DNA of 64,000 bases, taken from contig OX336345.1 of the NCBI GenBank assembly GCA_946902875.1, positions 9,517,395 through 9,581,394 on the forward strand, written 5' to 3'. The notes beneath the pieces are model-generated. The model was not told where the DNA came from. It saw only the letters and a program-made list of their open reading frames with translations, and ran no database searches. Source of the DNA: Nematopogon swammerdamellus (lineage: Eukaryota > Arthropoda > Insecta > Lepidoptera > Adelidae). How positions within the stretch are numbered: the first letter of the stretch is position 1; every line of letters starts with the position of its first letter. This document shows, in pieces, positions 45,293 to 55,429 of the stretch. The translations under genes and the position numbers were made by a program.

Positions 45293-46390
45293 GCCGTCGT
45301 CTTCGTGGTACATCTTTGTACCCTCCCCCGCGGCCAGGTGTTGCGGGGGGAGGAGGGTTCGGCGTTGTAGACGATGTCTCCCCTTCAAGTCCGGTCCGGC
45401 GCCCTCCCGAGCACGTGGTTGTAGCATCGGAAGGTACTCCTTCACAGTCGATCGTAGCTCCATCTCCCAGTGTCTATGGCGAAGCTCATTTGCTATTATT
45501 TCGTAGCCTTTATCGTGTAGTGCTTGTCTGTGGTGTTCAAACACTACTAAGCGCGTTGTGTCAAAGTCGCCGTCCAAGATGATAGGCAACTTCGCGCTTT
45601 TCCATCTTTGCCTTTCGTAGCCGCCCTAGAGTCGTAGCAGCCCGCCTTGTGACGTAGACGGACTTAACTCGTAGAGGCGACTAGGCGGAATAATATCACG
45701 TCGCTCTCATACGTTGATACATTTCTCGTAGCATTGTTGTTGACTATTTCGTAGCAGTAGTCTCTCTGCTGCGTAGATGTGTGTTTTCGATAGAGCCGTC
45801 GCTCTACGGCGTAGACGGTCTACGAAGTATATGACTCGTGCTGTAGTTCGTAGCAGTCGAGTCCATGAGGAAAATCTTTTTCCCTCCCATGTCGCCGCGT
45901 AACTCACGGGTGCAGTGTGAGTCACGCAATGCGGTTTCAGCTCCTCCGTGCCAGCTGTTGATACTGGCTCTACGGAGGGCTGCGTTGGCCAATCATTTTT
46001 TGGCGTTTTCAGAAAGCCGGGTCCTGAAAACCATTTTCCTTTATTTCCCAGACTGAACTCGCCCATGTCGCGGGTCACAAGGTCAGCTGGGTTATCTTCT
46101 CCAGATATCCACTTCCATTTTTCTCGTTCTGTCAGGTCATCGATCTCGCCCAAGCAGTGTGCGACGAACGCCTTGAAGTTGCGGGGGTCCGTCTTGATCC
46201 ACGCGAGCACCGTCCACGCGTCGGTCCAGATGTGCTTCTTGGCCGGTGCGATGCCATGTTCCGCGTAGACCGTGCGCTCTAGGCGCGCTCCCAGTAGCGC
46301 TGCTTGGAGCTCCAGTTACGGGATCGATGTCGGCCGCAGCGGTGCGACTCTCACCTGCTCGCGGCAGTGTGCCGATGTCCGTTATCTGTA
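45284..46390 (-). pseudogene. BEL/Pao pol fragment: RNase H region to integrase
   Basis: Minus-strand reading from 46390: VAPLRPTSIP, stop (TAA at 46318-46316), LELQAALLGARLE, WTDAWTVLAWIKTDP, GEDNPADLVTRDMG, then a stop near 45707, a TAG near 45627, and PIILDGDFDTTRL with EHHRQALHDKGYEIIANELR, the histidine half of the integrase zinc finger. After ELRSTVK the frame jumps to a short tail with PPQHLAAG and YHEDDGRA, which in this family belongs to the integrase C-terminus. The whole catalytic DDE core is therefore deleted. Three stops and the deletion make it non-functional. Confidence 0.85.
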
Positions 46391-46499
46391 AACACAAAAT
46401 AACACACGGCACCGTACGCTTGCTCACAAGCGTATGTAAATTTATGCAATTTAACATTTTCCCATTTTACCTGACTTTCCAATCCGAGCGGGCCAAGCT

Positions 46500-49400
46500 C
46501 CGACATAACGACCGATATTATTTTATTAGAGGCGGGACAATAATTTTTGTTAGAAACGGCTTGAGAGCAAAGAATAGGCCAGATATAGTTAATATGTCAG
46601 TTGAGAAAGAATTTGAAGTTAGCTGTATTGAGATGGAATCTGTTATAATATTGTCTGTATATAGGTCACCCTCAATGAGTGTATTGTCGTTTTCAGATAA
46701 ATTAGAAGAAGTTTTATATAAAATTAATAGTAATAACAATAAATCAATAGTACTATGTGGTGACTTCAATGTTCGGTTTCCTTTAATTGAAAATGAAAAA
46801 CACGATTTATCTGACCTAATGGATAGTTTCTTACTTAACCAAACTATATATGAATACACTAGAGTAACTGATTCATGCGCATCATGCATAGATAATATTT
46901 TTACTGATGCAGAAACGATTCAATGTAATTTATCTCACGGTATTCATTCTGACCATTATGCTCAAATAATCTCAATTAAATGGGATACAAAATGTATTAA
47001 TAAATCTGTATATAAATTGAGTAGAACCGTTAATAGTGACACAATAAATGCGTTAAATAAGGATCTAGTTGTAGAATTTGGAAAATATGAAAATAAAATT
47101 GACTTTAAATACTTCTTTAACACTTTTGTTAGATATTTAAATATGCACATGCCTCTGAAATCTAAACGAGTAGTTAAAAAAAAACATTTCGCACAGTGGG
47201 CCACACCTAGCATTGTAAGAGCCAAAGAAAAATTATTTCTTTTGTATGATTTGTTAAAACAAAACAACAATGCAAATTTTAGAGCGTATGTTTCGTTGTA
47301 CAGTAAAATTTTTAAGCAAGTTACAATTAAAGCCAAGCAATTGTTCTTAAAAGATAAACTGTTAAAATCTGACAACAAAATCAAAATGGCCTGGGCTATT
47401 ATTAAAGAGGAAACAGGCAAGTCTCCTAAAAATAATGACACAAATATAGAATTAAAAATAGGAGACGACATTATAAAAAATAGCTCAAGTGTTGCAAATC
47501 ACTTTAATAAATATTTTTCAACTATTGCTCAAGAAACAACAAAACATGTCAAAGCAAGTACTGAAGCAGCATTAGAATATCTGGGAAGATACGCACCACG
47601 AGGAAATGAAACCATCACTTTCAATCCTGTATCGTTCTCCGAAATTAAAACAATTATTAGAGACCTTAAATCAAAAAACTCCCAGGACTTGTGGAATGTC
47701 TCACCTAAACTACTGAAGTCACTAAGTTTTAGTCTTATAGAACCATTAATTAGTGTTATAAATCAATGCTTTGAGGACGGCATATTCCCAGATTCACTCA
47801 AAATAGCTAGGTTAGTTCCATTGTTTAAAAAGGGATGTCATAACAATATTGGAAACTATCGTCCTGTATCTTTGCTTCCTGTATTTAGTAAAGTGTTTGA
47901 AAAAGCTGTGGAAAAAAGATTAATTAATTATTTTAATGATAACAACATCTTAAACTATAAACAATTTGGATTCCGCAAGGGCAAGTCTACAGGAGATGCC
48001 ATTGCGTCAATGATAAAAGCTATAATTCAATCATTAGATAATTCTAATCACACTTATGGCATCTTCTGTGATCTATCCAAGGCATTCGACTGTGTTAGTC
48101 ATGACATAATTTTAATGAAATTAGAACATTATGGTGTAAGGGACAAAGAGTTGCGTCTTTGTAAATCATATTTGAGTACCAGAAAGCAGGTGTGTGATGT
48201 TAATGGTAATAAGTCGGGTGTAGAATCCATTTCTATGGGAGTTCCTCAAGGTTCCATACTGGGACCATTGCTCTTCTTAATCTATGTAAATGACATTTCT
48301 AGTTGTATTAAAGATGATATTGAGTTAGTAATGTTTGCCGACGATATATCTGTAGTTTTAAAAAATAAAAACATTGCAGAATTACGTGAGTCCTTCATCA
48401 ATGTAATTCAGTCATTAAAGTGTTGGTTTGATTCCAATAACCTCTTACTCAATGTCAATAAAACAAATGTAATGCACTTTGCACTTGGAACTCACAGACG
48501 TATTGTTAATCAGGAAATTGTTAAAACAGCAGAAGATCTGACATTACATATTTCCAAAGAAATAACCTTTTTAGGAGTAATATTTGATCGCACTCTAACT
48601 TGGAAACCTCATATAGATACGCTTGCTGGTAAGCTAAGTTCAGCTTGTTATGCCATAAAAAAAATTAAAGAATTATGTGGCATACAAGCTGCTAAAACTG
48701 TGTATTATGCTTACTTCGATAGTCTTATGTCTTATGGATTATTATTTTGGGGAAACGCGGCGGAATCTAATAGAATATTTATTCTTCAAAAAAGAGCACT
48801 GCGTTGTATACTCAGTATGAGGGCGAGGGACTCTTGTAGAAATGTATTTGATAAAATAGGAATTATGACATTACCCAGTGCTTATATTTATCAAAATATC
48901 TGCTATGCTAGGAAATATATACAGGATGCTACGCTTCACTCTGATATGCACCAGCATGATACTAGGCATAAAAATAATGTTCTAATTACGAAGCACAGGT
49001 CATCTAAAATGTCGAAAAGTTTTGTTTGCAACAGTGTTAGATTGTATAATAAAATACCAGAAGAGGTAAAAAATCTAAATGATACTTTGTTTAAGAAACA
49101 TATAAAATCAACTCTTGTAAAGAAAGCCTACTATACTGTAAAAGAGGCATTAGTCAACAGGACTATATCTTGAGGTTCTGACTGCATAATTAGTTAGCGC
49201 ATGACTAGGTACTATTTGTACTCAAATTTATTTACTAACCGATTGACAACTTGATACTTCAAGTATCTTAATATTTTTATTATAATATAATTTTTTTTAT
49301 TATTTGACAATACTACGTTGTAATATGTATACTTATTATGACTAGGTACTATTTGTACTCAAATTTATTTACTAACCGATTGACAACTTGATACTTCAAG

Positions 49401-49691
49401 TATCTTAATATTTTTATTATAATTTTTTTTTTATTATTATTTGACAATACTACGTTGTAGTATGTATACTTATTACTAACATTATTGAGTTGATACAAAT
49501 GACGTATCAAAAAATTTGACAAAGGCTCTTTACACCTGATCCACTAAATTAAGTCCTTGCAGTCAGAACTTCAAAAACAAAACAAAAATCTGTTTTTGAT
49601 CTTGCTCTCAAGCTGTATTTTCAATCGACTGTAGGCGGTGTTATTATGTGGATAGTCACTAAATGCTTGTAAAAATTATTATGAAAAAAAA
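46500..49691 (+). mobile_element. 5'-truncated CR1/Jockey-like LINE inserted in the BEL element
   Basis: Opposite orientation to its BEL host. Homology to LINE endonuclease starts near 46515 and the unit appears to end at an A-run (49682-49690). ORF1 and the start of the endonuclease are missing. The 3' UTR contains a 137-bp direct duplication (49201-49337 and 49338-49474). The 5' junction and TSD are not clear. Confidence 0.8.
46510..49173 (+). CDS. LINE ORF2: endonuclease (partial) and reverse transcriptase
   Basis: The open frame runs from 46246 but codes for LINE protein only from about codon 88 (GGTIIFVRNGL); earlier codons read BEL antisense. Visible: the endonuclease motifs CGDFNVRF (46755-46778) and SDHYAQI (46948-46968); RT finger/palm NYRPVSLLPVFSKVFEK (47852-47902), motif A CDLSKAFDCVSH (48067-48102), GVPQGSILGPLLF, catalytic FADD (48334-48345) and KCWFDSNNLLLNVNKT. 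About 890 codons are uninterrupted, with every RT catalytic residue I can check present. Truncation of the endonuclease N-terminus, with its first catalytic residues, should prevent autonomous activity. There is no promoter of its own. Confidence 0.88.
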   Translation, partial: DRYYFIRGGTIIFVRNGLRAKNRPDIVNMSVEKEFEVSCIEMESVIILSVYRSPSMSVLSFSDKLEEVLYKINSNNNKSIVLCGDFNVRFPLIENEKHDLSDLMDSFLLNQTIYEYTRVTDSCASCIDNIFTDAETIQCNLSHGIHSDHYAQIISIKWDTKCINKSVYKLSRTVNSDTINALNKDLVVEFGKYENKIDFKYFFNTFVRYLNMHMPLKSKRVVKKKHFAQWATPSIVRAKEKLFLLYDLLKQNNNANFRAYVSLYSKIFKQVTIKAKQLFLKDKLLKSDNKIKMAWAIIKEETGKSPKNNDTNIELKIGDDIIKNSSSVANHFNKYFSTIAQETTKHVKASTEAALEYLGRYAPRGNETITFNPVSFSEIKTIIRDLKSKNSQDLWNVSPKLLKSLSFSLIEPLISVINQCFEDGIFPDSLKIARLVPLFKKGCHNNIGNYRPVSLLPVFSKVFEKAVEKRLINYFNDNNILNYKQFGFRKGKSTGDAIASMIKAIIQSLDNSNHTYGIFCDLSKAFDCVSHDIILMKLEHYGVRDKELRLCKSYLSTRKQVCDVNGNKSGVESISMGVPQGSILGPLLFLIYVNDISSCIKDDIELVMFADDISVVLKNKNIAELRESFINVIQSLKCWFDSNNLLLNVNKTNVMHFALGTHRRIVNQEIVKTAEDLTLHISKEITFLGVIFDRTLTWKPHIDTLAGKLSSACYAIKKIKELCGIQAAKTVYYAYFDSLMSYGLLFWGNAAESNRIFILQKRALRCILSMRARDSCRNVFDKIGIMTLPSAYIYQNICYARKYIQDATLHSDMHQHDTRHKNNVLITKHRSSKMSKSFVCNSVRLYNKIPEEVKNLNDTLFKKHIKSTLVKKAYYTVKEALVNRTIS

Positions 49692-49810
49692 ACCCTGCGA
49701 AGTTTCTTACCGGTTCTTCTTCGTGGGTGTAATCGAATCGGATAGAACAAATTGTGACAAATTCGAGTACAGTCATGCTGTCTAATGAATGCATATTAAA
49801 CAATATACAA
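49692..49810. other. Unassigned segment between LINE end and BEL RT
   Basis: GAAGTTTCTTACCGGTTCTT resembles a lepidopteran LINE 3' UTR phrase. This may be another small insertion or the true LINE 3' end. Confidence 0.35.
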
Positions 49811-50508
49811 CAATATACAATTATTCGCCATTTTGCCGGTTGCATCTGGTTGACATTCGCAGATAAGTCGACCGACATGCCGTGGTTCATCTCGTCCAGC
49901 CGGAGTGAGCTAAGTAAGTGAGCGCTATTACTTGCCCATCCGGTGAGTTCAAACTCTCCTCTGAAGTGTAAGTCTCGTAGATCCGCGGCCAGTCGTGTCT
50001 TCTCCATGTCGTATTTCGCCTTTGTAACGGCGGCGACGGCAGGCAACTCAGACGCGTACATATCCGCGTTCTTACCCTTTACATAGATCGCTATCGCGGG
50101 CGAGCAGGTCGCCCCGAAGATGAGTGACGTCATACGGCACTCCGTGACGTCACCCCCTCTCGTAGCACTTCTCCGCACAAATCGTAGCGCGTCGCGGTCT
50201 TTCTCACGAACGCGTACACGGAGGAACATTTCTTTCAATGACTTACCTCTCGACCAGGCTGCAGCGTCGAACACGAAGCAAAGTTTCTCCGGCTTTTTCG
50301 GGCTCGTTACGCCGAAGTGCGGCAGGTACCATGTGTGTGCTGTCACAGGCCTGTCGCAGCGTTCGGTGTAGCCGCGTTCGAACAGCTGCTCTATCTCTTT
50401 TTTATACCTAGCCGCATAGTTAACATTTTTACTCATTTTACTGTCCGTGCTACGCACTCTGTTGACAGTCATCTGATAGGTAGGAGGGAAGTCAGACGCG
50501 TTATCATT
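49811..50508 (-). pseudogene. BEL/Pao reverse transcriptase fragment
   Basis: In the same frame as the upstream gag-protease ORF, after one TAG. Shows PVTAHTWYLPHFGVTSPKKP, CFVFDAAAWSRGKSL, RVRVREKDRDALRF, MTSLIFGATCSPAIA and GEFELTGWASNSAHLLSS, the diagnostic order of BEL/Pao RT. Two conserved blocks are absent: the stretch between SRGKSL and KEMF (with the first palm aspartate) and the YVDD-type box, since AKYD joins directly to MEKTRLAADL. The enzyme cannot be active. The frame is otherwise open and runs on to 49621, the last part being non-BEL sequence. Confidence 0.88.
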
Positions 50509-53334
50509 CTACAGCAGCCGTGACTCCCACCTACCGTCCTTAGTTCGTCGCGTAGTAGACTCGAGAAAGGCCAATGCACGCTTCTCGTTCTCACTTACGC
50601 GCCTTTCCAATAAGACGCCAACTGCGTCCAATTCGTAACTTTTTCTTACCAATTCGTGAAGCTCGTGGTTAATCGCGAAGTGGCTCTGATGCTCCGCCGG
50701 TTTGCCATACGGACAGTATCCGTGGAGTATCCATCCAAGTAGAGTCCGCGAGGCCATCGGTTCGTTCCGGCGCCCCATACGAATCTCTCTGCTCACTATT
50801 AGATGCACATTGTCTTGTCCAATAAGAATCTCCGGTTGAGCATTCTCATAGGAAAGACCATCTAAACCGGCTAGATGTTCGTAATTACGTACATCTCCGG
50901 TGATCGTTTGCGTGCTCAGCCTTAAGCGCGCCAAAGTTCTAGCCCGTATCTCGTACATATCATTTCCATTTGTTTCCATAATGCGTAGCGTTACCTTCTT
51001 ACTTGTTGTATCCGCTATCGCCTGACCCACTCCCGAGATGAAGATTCCTTCCGGCTCACCCGCGAGGCCTAATCTCCGCGCGAGTCCGTCGGTCATCAGC
51101 GTCACTGTTGACCCTTCATCTAGGAGAGCGTAAGTGTTCACCTTACCTTTCGGTCCAATTAGAGTGACAGGCGCTATCTTCAGACATGCTCTGTCGCTCG
51201 TCGTCGCTGCGTTTGTCACCGTCTCTTGCGGTCGCGGGGTCGCGCCGTCGACTGCAGTCGGTGCAGCGGCTGCGGCGGAGGCGGCGCACGCTGCCCATCC
51301 GGACGGGGCGGGGCCTCGCGCCGCGGTCGTGGAGGGGATATAAGCGCCTACGTCATCGCTCGTTCCTTTTCTGTGAGCGGTGCACATTGCGCTTGCGGCG
51401 GGAAGATTTAAATCTCTCCGCCATGCCAAATGTAACAGTGGGTGGTGACGGCGCTTGCAGCCGTCTTTTCCACAATTACTTTTCCATTTACATTGTTTAC
51501 TCCGATGTCTATATCCCAGACACTGGAAACACGTTTGTAGATTACGGGCTACAACCCAACGATCTTCCGTGTTCATTTTCTTGAACTTGTCACAAACAGC
51601 TAAATTATGTGATTTCGCGCACAATCCGCACTCTACTTCCGTCCTGTTAGCTGTCGAGGCCCCCGCGGTACCAGCGTGCGCTTGTCCTTGCGCACCCCGA
51701 CCTTTCGACCTTCTTTCGGTCGCCAGGGCCCCCGTGTGGATCATCATGACCGCGCCCACGTGTGACGAATCGCTATTCCAACGTGTTCCACCTACCTCCT
51801 CATCGGTGGCGGAGTGAACATCGTAGCGAGCGGCGCGCGTACTTTTCGCCGTCGCCTGCTCGCCTTTCTGCTTCTGTGGTTGCGTCGCGGCCGCCTCCCT
51901 CGGGGTCGCGCCGTACGCTCGCGCCTTCTTGACCTCTGACCGCAAGAAGCGCACCAAAGTAGCGTTCTTTGACTCGGCGCCCTCGTCGTTGAGACTCGCC
52001 CAGTCTATCCATCTTGAATGCAGCGTAACTGGAAACTTTTCCAAAATTAACTGATTCACATCACATATCATATGGTGATGATGTTCCTTTAACTTTTCAA
52101 GCACAGAAATACTGTTCTGGACCACAGATGTGAAGCCAGCTAGCTCCGTATGGTAGTCTAGCGGTAGCTTCGGCAAAGACTTAATTTTCTTCTCTAGCTC
52201 GCGCACTATGTGAGCTGGGTGCGCGAACCGTTCTTCCAACGAGTCGACGAACTCGTCCGGGTCGTCTGACATTGACAACAACATAGAAACAGCCTCTTTC
52301 GCCGGCCCTTTTAGGCACAAGCGCAGCCTCGCTAAGTTCTCCTCTTTAGTGAAGCGACTGTACTTCTTCGACTCTTCAAACGCTCGTTTGAAGGCCATCC
52401 ACTCACATACTGAACCACTGAATACAGGCAGAGCTCTACTAACCGATCGGTAGTCTAATTTTTCCTCTCGGCGTAAATGTAACTGCGACATTGCATCTAC
52501 TATAAGTCTAGTGTGTTCAGCCATTACCTCGTTACACGGACGTCGACCCGGCGTAGATGAACGCTCGCTTTGTCTTGTAGCGGGCGACTCATCTCTGCGT
52601 GGCGGCGATCGTCGCCGCGGCGGTGGCGTAGTATCAAATATTGTACTTACGTGCCGCGGCGGCGCGGAGTCCTCTCTCAGGCGGTCCGACGGGGGCGGGG
52701 GGAGTAATACCTCACTTCGTTGTCCCTCTATCCAGCTGCGTACGCTGTCTCGGCGGCTGCCGTCTTCCTCTCGGTGTGCTGATTCCTCGAATCGGACGGA
52801 GCGCGCCTCCTCCTCGGCAGCGATGCGTGCGAGCTCCACCCGCTCCTTCTGCTTGACCAAGTCAAGCCGTCGGCGCCTCGACTCTTCCTCAATCGCGTGT
52901 GCCTCCTCCAAGGCTTTTAGCGCGGCCTGTTCGCGCAGGTACGCAGACCTCTTCGATGTGGTGGAGAATTCCGACATCGATTCGGTATGCGTATCTAGCC
53001 CGCCGCGGTCGGAGCGAGAACGCACCGTACCTTCGGCGAGCTCACCGTAGAGACGGGTAGAACCCTCGGCACCAAGCATAGTGCCTGGTACATCCGAGTC
53101 CGTGCGAGGCGTGACTGCGGATGTGTTAGTCGCGCGTGCGAATGATCGCAGCGGCGGCGCGACCCTGTCGAGCGTGCTCGCGAGCGCGCTCGCATGCGTA
53201 CGCGTATCGCCCGCCGCGGCTTCACCCGCGGCTGGCGGCGCGCGCTGTGGCTCATTAACCGTACCCGTCTCCACGGGGACCCCTTCCTTCCGCGTGGTAC
53301 TTCTGGTTTTCCTGGGACTGTGTTGGACAGACAT
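50509..53334 (-). CDS. BEL/Pao gag-protease polyprotein
   Basis: A 941-codon uninterrupted frame. Order: Arg/Glu-rich, probably coiled-coil N-terminus (residues ~130-240, AYLREQAALKALEEAHAIEE); capsid-like region LPVFSGSVCEWMAFKRAFEE ... KGPAKEAVSMLL (~305-385), typical of BEL gag; zinc knuckle region TCFQCLGYRHRSKQCKWKSN ... CKRRHHPLLH (~600-640); aspartic protease with ALLDEGSTVTLM (~735), where BEL proteases have D-x-G-S; then TLLGWILHGYCPYG before the RT. The ATG is 46 nt inside the 5' LTR boundary, just after the PBS. It ends at a TAG (50511-50509), with RT continuing in frame. The product would form particles and cleave itself. Intactness contrasts with the ruined pol. Confidence 0.93.
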   Translation of the reverse strand: MSVQHSPRKTRSTTRKEGVPVETGTVNEPQRAPPAAGEAAAGDTRTHASALASTLDRVAPPLRSFARATNTSAVTPRTDSDVPGTMLGAEGSTRLYGELAEGTVRSRSDRGGLDTHTESMSEFSTTSKRSAYLREQAALKALEEAHAIEEESRRRRLDLVKQKERVELARIAAEEEARSVRFEESAHREEDGSRRDSVRSWIEGQRSEVLLPPPPSDRLREDSAPPRHVSTIFDTTPPPRRRSPPRRDESPATRQSERSSTPGRRPCNEVMAEHTRLIVDAMSQLHLRREEKLDYRSVSRALPVFSGSVCEWMAFKRAFEESKKYSRFTKEENLARLRLCLKGPAKEAVSMLLSMSDDPDEFVDSLEERFAHPAHIVRELEKKIKSLPKLPLDYHTELAGFTSVVQNSISVLEKLKEHHHHMICDVNQLILEKFPVTLHSRWIDWASLNDEGAESKNATLVRFLRSEVKKARAYGATPREAAATQPQKQKGEQATAKSTRAARYDVHSATDEEVGGTRWNSDSSHVGAVMMIHTGALATERRSKGRGAQGQAHAGTAGASTANRTEVECGLCAKSHNLAVCDKFKKMNTEDRWVVARNLQTCFQCLGYRHRSKQCKWKSNCGKDGCKRRHHPLLHLAWRRDLNLPAASAMCTAHRKGTSDDVGAYIPSTTAARGPAPSGWAACAASAAAAAPTAVDGATPRPQETVTNAATTSDRACLKIAPVTLIGPKGKVNTYALLDEGSTVTLMTDGLARRLGLAGEPEGIFISGVGQAIADTTSKKVTLRIMETNGNDMYEIRARTLARLRLSTQTITGDVRNYEHLAGLDGLSYENAQPEILIGQDNVHLIVSREIRMGRRNEPMASRTLLGWILHGYCPYGKPAEHQSHFAINHELHELVRKSYELDAVGVLLERRVSENEKRALAFLESTTRRTKDGRWESRLL

Positions 53335-53359
53335 AGTATTTGTGGAAATGTTATCTGAT

Positions 53360-53379
53360 CTGCGTTCGAAGGACCAAAC
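53360..53379 (-). promoter_or_regulatory. BEL primer binding site (candidate)
   Basis: Directly next to the 5' LTR the minus strand reads GTTTGGTCCTTCGAACGCAG. TGGTCCTTCGA-type PBS sequences are common in LTR elements. The tRNA is not assigned. Confidence 0.55.
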
Positions 53380-54544
53380 TATAGCCGACCGACCGACTAG
53401 CCTAGAAGTTCCTAGGGTCGGCCTTCCTCGGCTGGGACCTACTTACTCTGGCTTGAGGCGCACCTCTCTTCTTCGAAAGAAATACTTTTCATTGCTCTCG
53501 CCGCAACCCGTAACGCCGTCTATATCCGACGCACAGAGAGTCGCTGGAAGCCGGCGGCAGGTCGGCGAGAGCAACGTGTTTTAAACAAACGTTTCATAAA
53601 TAAAACACACGAAAAATATAAGCAAGTAAGTATACTCTGTGCTTTTGTGCTGGCGATAACAATTCCACAAGTACTACAAAAACAATCAAATGAAATAAAA
53701 ACCAAAAGAAATCTCAAAAAATATAAACTAACAATTACTCACTAAAAATTACACAAAACAATTACACACACAAGTCCCAAGAAAATCAATATCAAATTTA
53801 AATAGTTTTACTTTGAAACTACAATTTACATTACAGTCAACAATTACAGTTACAATCTCAAAATACAATTTCTTTTCACTTACGTGATCGAACGATTACA
53901 CAATAAATTCAAACAAATATTAACTGAGCTCTACAGGAAGTACCACGCGTTACAAACTCCAAGGAAGGAATGTCCGTGGTCCTGGGAGGGGGTATCCTTT
54001 TATACACTCCCCCGGACTCCAAATACGCAATAACATCATGCGCTGGCCCATGTGATTTTCTAACGGATACAGAACAAAATGCGCACAATGTATTTTGAAA
54101 ACACCGCCAAAGCTTTTGGTTCGGTTCTTTCAATTTGCCGACATTTAAAAACAAACTATCTTATGACGAGTTAACGCAATAAACAATAGTCGGCAGCTCG
54201 CCGTGTGAAAGTTTCGCTATCTCTTTGACCGGCGCGGTGCGGGCGGCTTTGACAAATAAACATCAAAACATCTTTGAGAAATGCCGCCGTGGTAGATTTT
54301 AAAACGTAATACATTCTTTCTCACGCCTTGCATGTGCGCGTTTTACAACTTTGTTTACGAACAGAATAAACATATTATTTGCCTAAATAAGTACAGATAA
54401 ATATGCATTTTGCAACTAAACTAAGAGAACATTTGAACGCTTTCTTAACCGACTTAACAGATACCTAGAACTAGCAGTAATACCTAGAACTAATAATACC
54501 TATTAATTAAGAATAAAGTTCGATACATTAGCGCGTTCGCAACA
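53380..54544 (-). repeat. BEL 5' LTR with TATA box
   Basis: Nearly identical to 43119-44283. TATAAAA at 54004-53998 (minus) is the likely core promoter. The short minus ORFs at 53520-53717 and 53909-54154 recur in both LTRs and are not genes. Confidence 0.92.
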
Positions 54545-54549
54545 CCATC

Positions 54550-55410
54550 TATCCCCTTGAATAGGCCCCTTGAGAGGGAAGCTGGGAAAAAAAAAATCCC
54601 ATCTGTCCCCTTGGTTGTTTGAAGGGGGTCAATGGAAAATAAAACATTTCATACGCCTCCTTGGCTTGCTCGAACTTTTAGACGCGGAAGGAGACTAAAC
54701 TAGACGTCCACCGGGTGCTCCTAATGACACCGCACTGCCATCCGACGCGACTTCTGTTCCGCTTTCCGGAGACACCTCAACCTCCGCGCCATAACTTCCG
54801 GAGAGCGGAACAGCACCAGTTTTAATATTTGCCTGATATTAGAACAGCAGCAGAGTGGGGAGGTGTTTTGGACTCAGCATTTCACTTCTCCTATGTAATC
54901 TCTTGATTCAAGATTCTGCTGTCCTTGTAAAGGTGATGCGTATAGAGATGGATACAGTATCGCCAACGATGTTCGACGCCTCGAAAAAATCATTCTGACG
55001 AAAGCGGAATCTGACGGATGTGTACTGGATCAAATAATTCGGTCCTCGACAAGTTGAGGTCCCTTCTAGGTCACGAAGCATTCAGATATAACAGTTTTTA
55101 CAAGTAACAACAGTAACAAGCCATATGCTCACATGATCGTTCATTTTACTGAATAAGTTTCAAGTGTTTTAGGTTTTCGTAGGAAAATGAGTAATTATGT
55201 ACTAAAGGTGAGCTACACACTCTGTCCGTCTGTCATAGTGATCTGATTAGCACAACTGAAATTCACAAGCACCGCTTTTTTACCCAAAGCCAAAAGTAGT
55301 ATGCGGAATTCTATAAATTACATTATCTTCATGGACGGAATTTGTACATGGATATAATGTGAAGAATGTTGTTTTTCTGCCTAGGCTTGGAGTTAATTGT
55401 TTGTAATTTT
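54550..55410. other. No gene recognised
   Basis: Right flank of BEL. GC-richer 54680-54810 (CCACCGGGTGCTCCTAATGA, GTTCCGCTTTCCGGAGACAC inversely echoed by CTTCCGGAGAGCGGAAC) forms a small stem. Otherwise anonymous. Confidence 0.4.
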
Positions 55411-55429
55411 TTGAAAACTTGACGTATTT

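Larger units (their letters stand above)
43119..54544 (-). mobile_element. Complete BEL/Pao LTR retrotransposon insertion (defective, composite)
   Basis: Two 1165-bp LTRs (43119-44283, 53380-54544) flank about 9.1 kb. The 5-bp CCATC lies on both sides (43114-43118, 54545-54549). Element order on the minus strand: 5' LTR, PBS, gag-protease ORF, RT fragment, an inserted plus-strand LINE, RNase H-region and integrase fragments, a 331-bp tandem array, 3' LTR. I noticed only two LTR differences, so integration is recent. Yet the interior lacks key catalytic segments. Either a defective copy was mobilised in trans, or the damage was very fast. Confidence 0.9.

Noticed and set aside
44229..45506. 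Several overlapping GC-rich ORFs of 100-195 codons on both strands
   Set aside because: All lie in the 331-bp tandem array or antisense to BEL integrase; multiple frames are open only because of high GC.
51134..53584. Plus-strand ORFs of 60-180 codons
   Set aside because: Antisense shadows of the GC-rich BEL gag-protease frame.
53520..54154. Short ORFs repeated at 43259-43893
   Set aside because: They recur because both lie in the BEL LTRs; non-coding LTR sequence.
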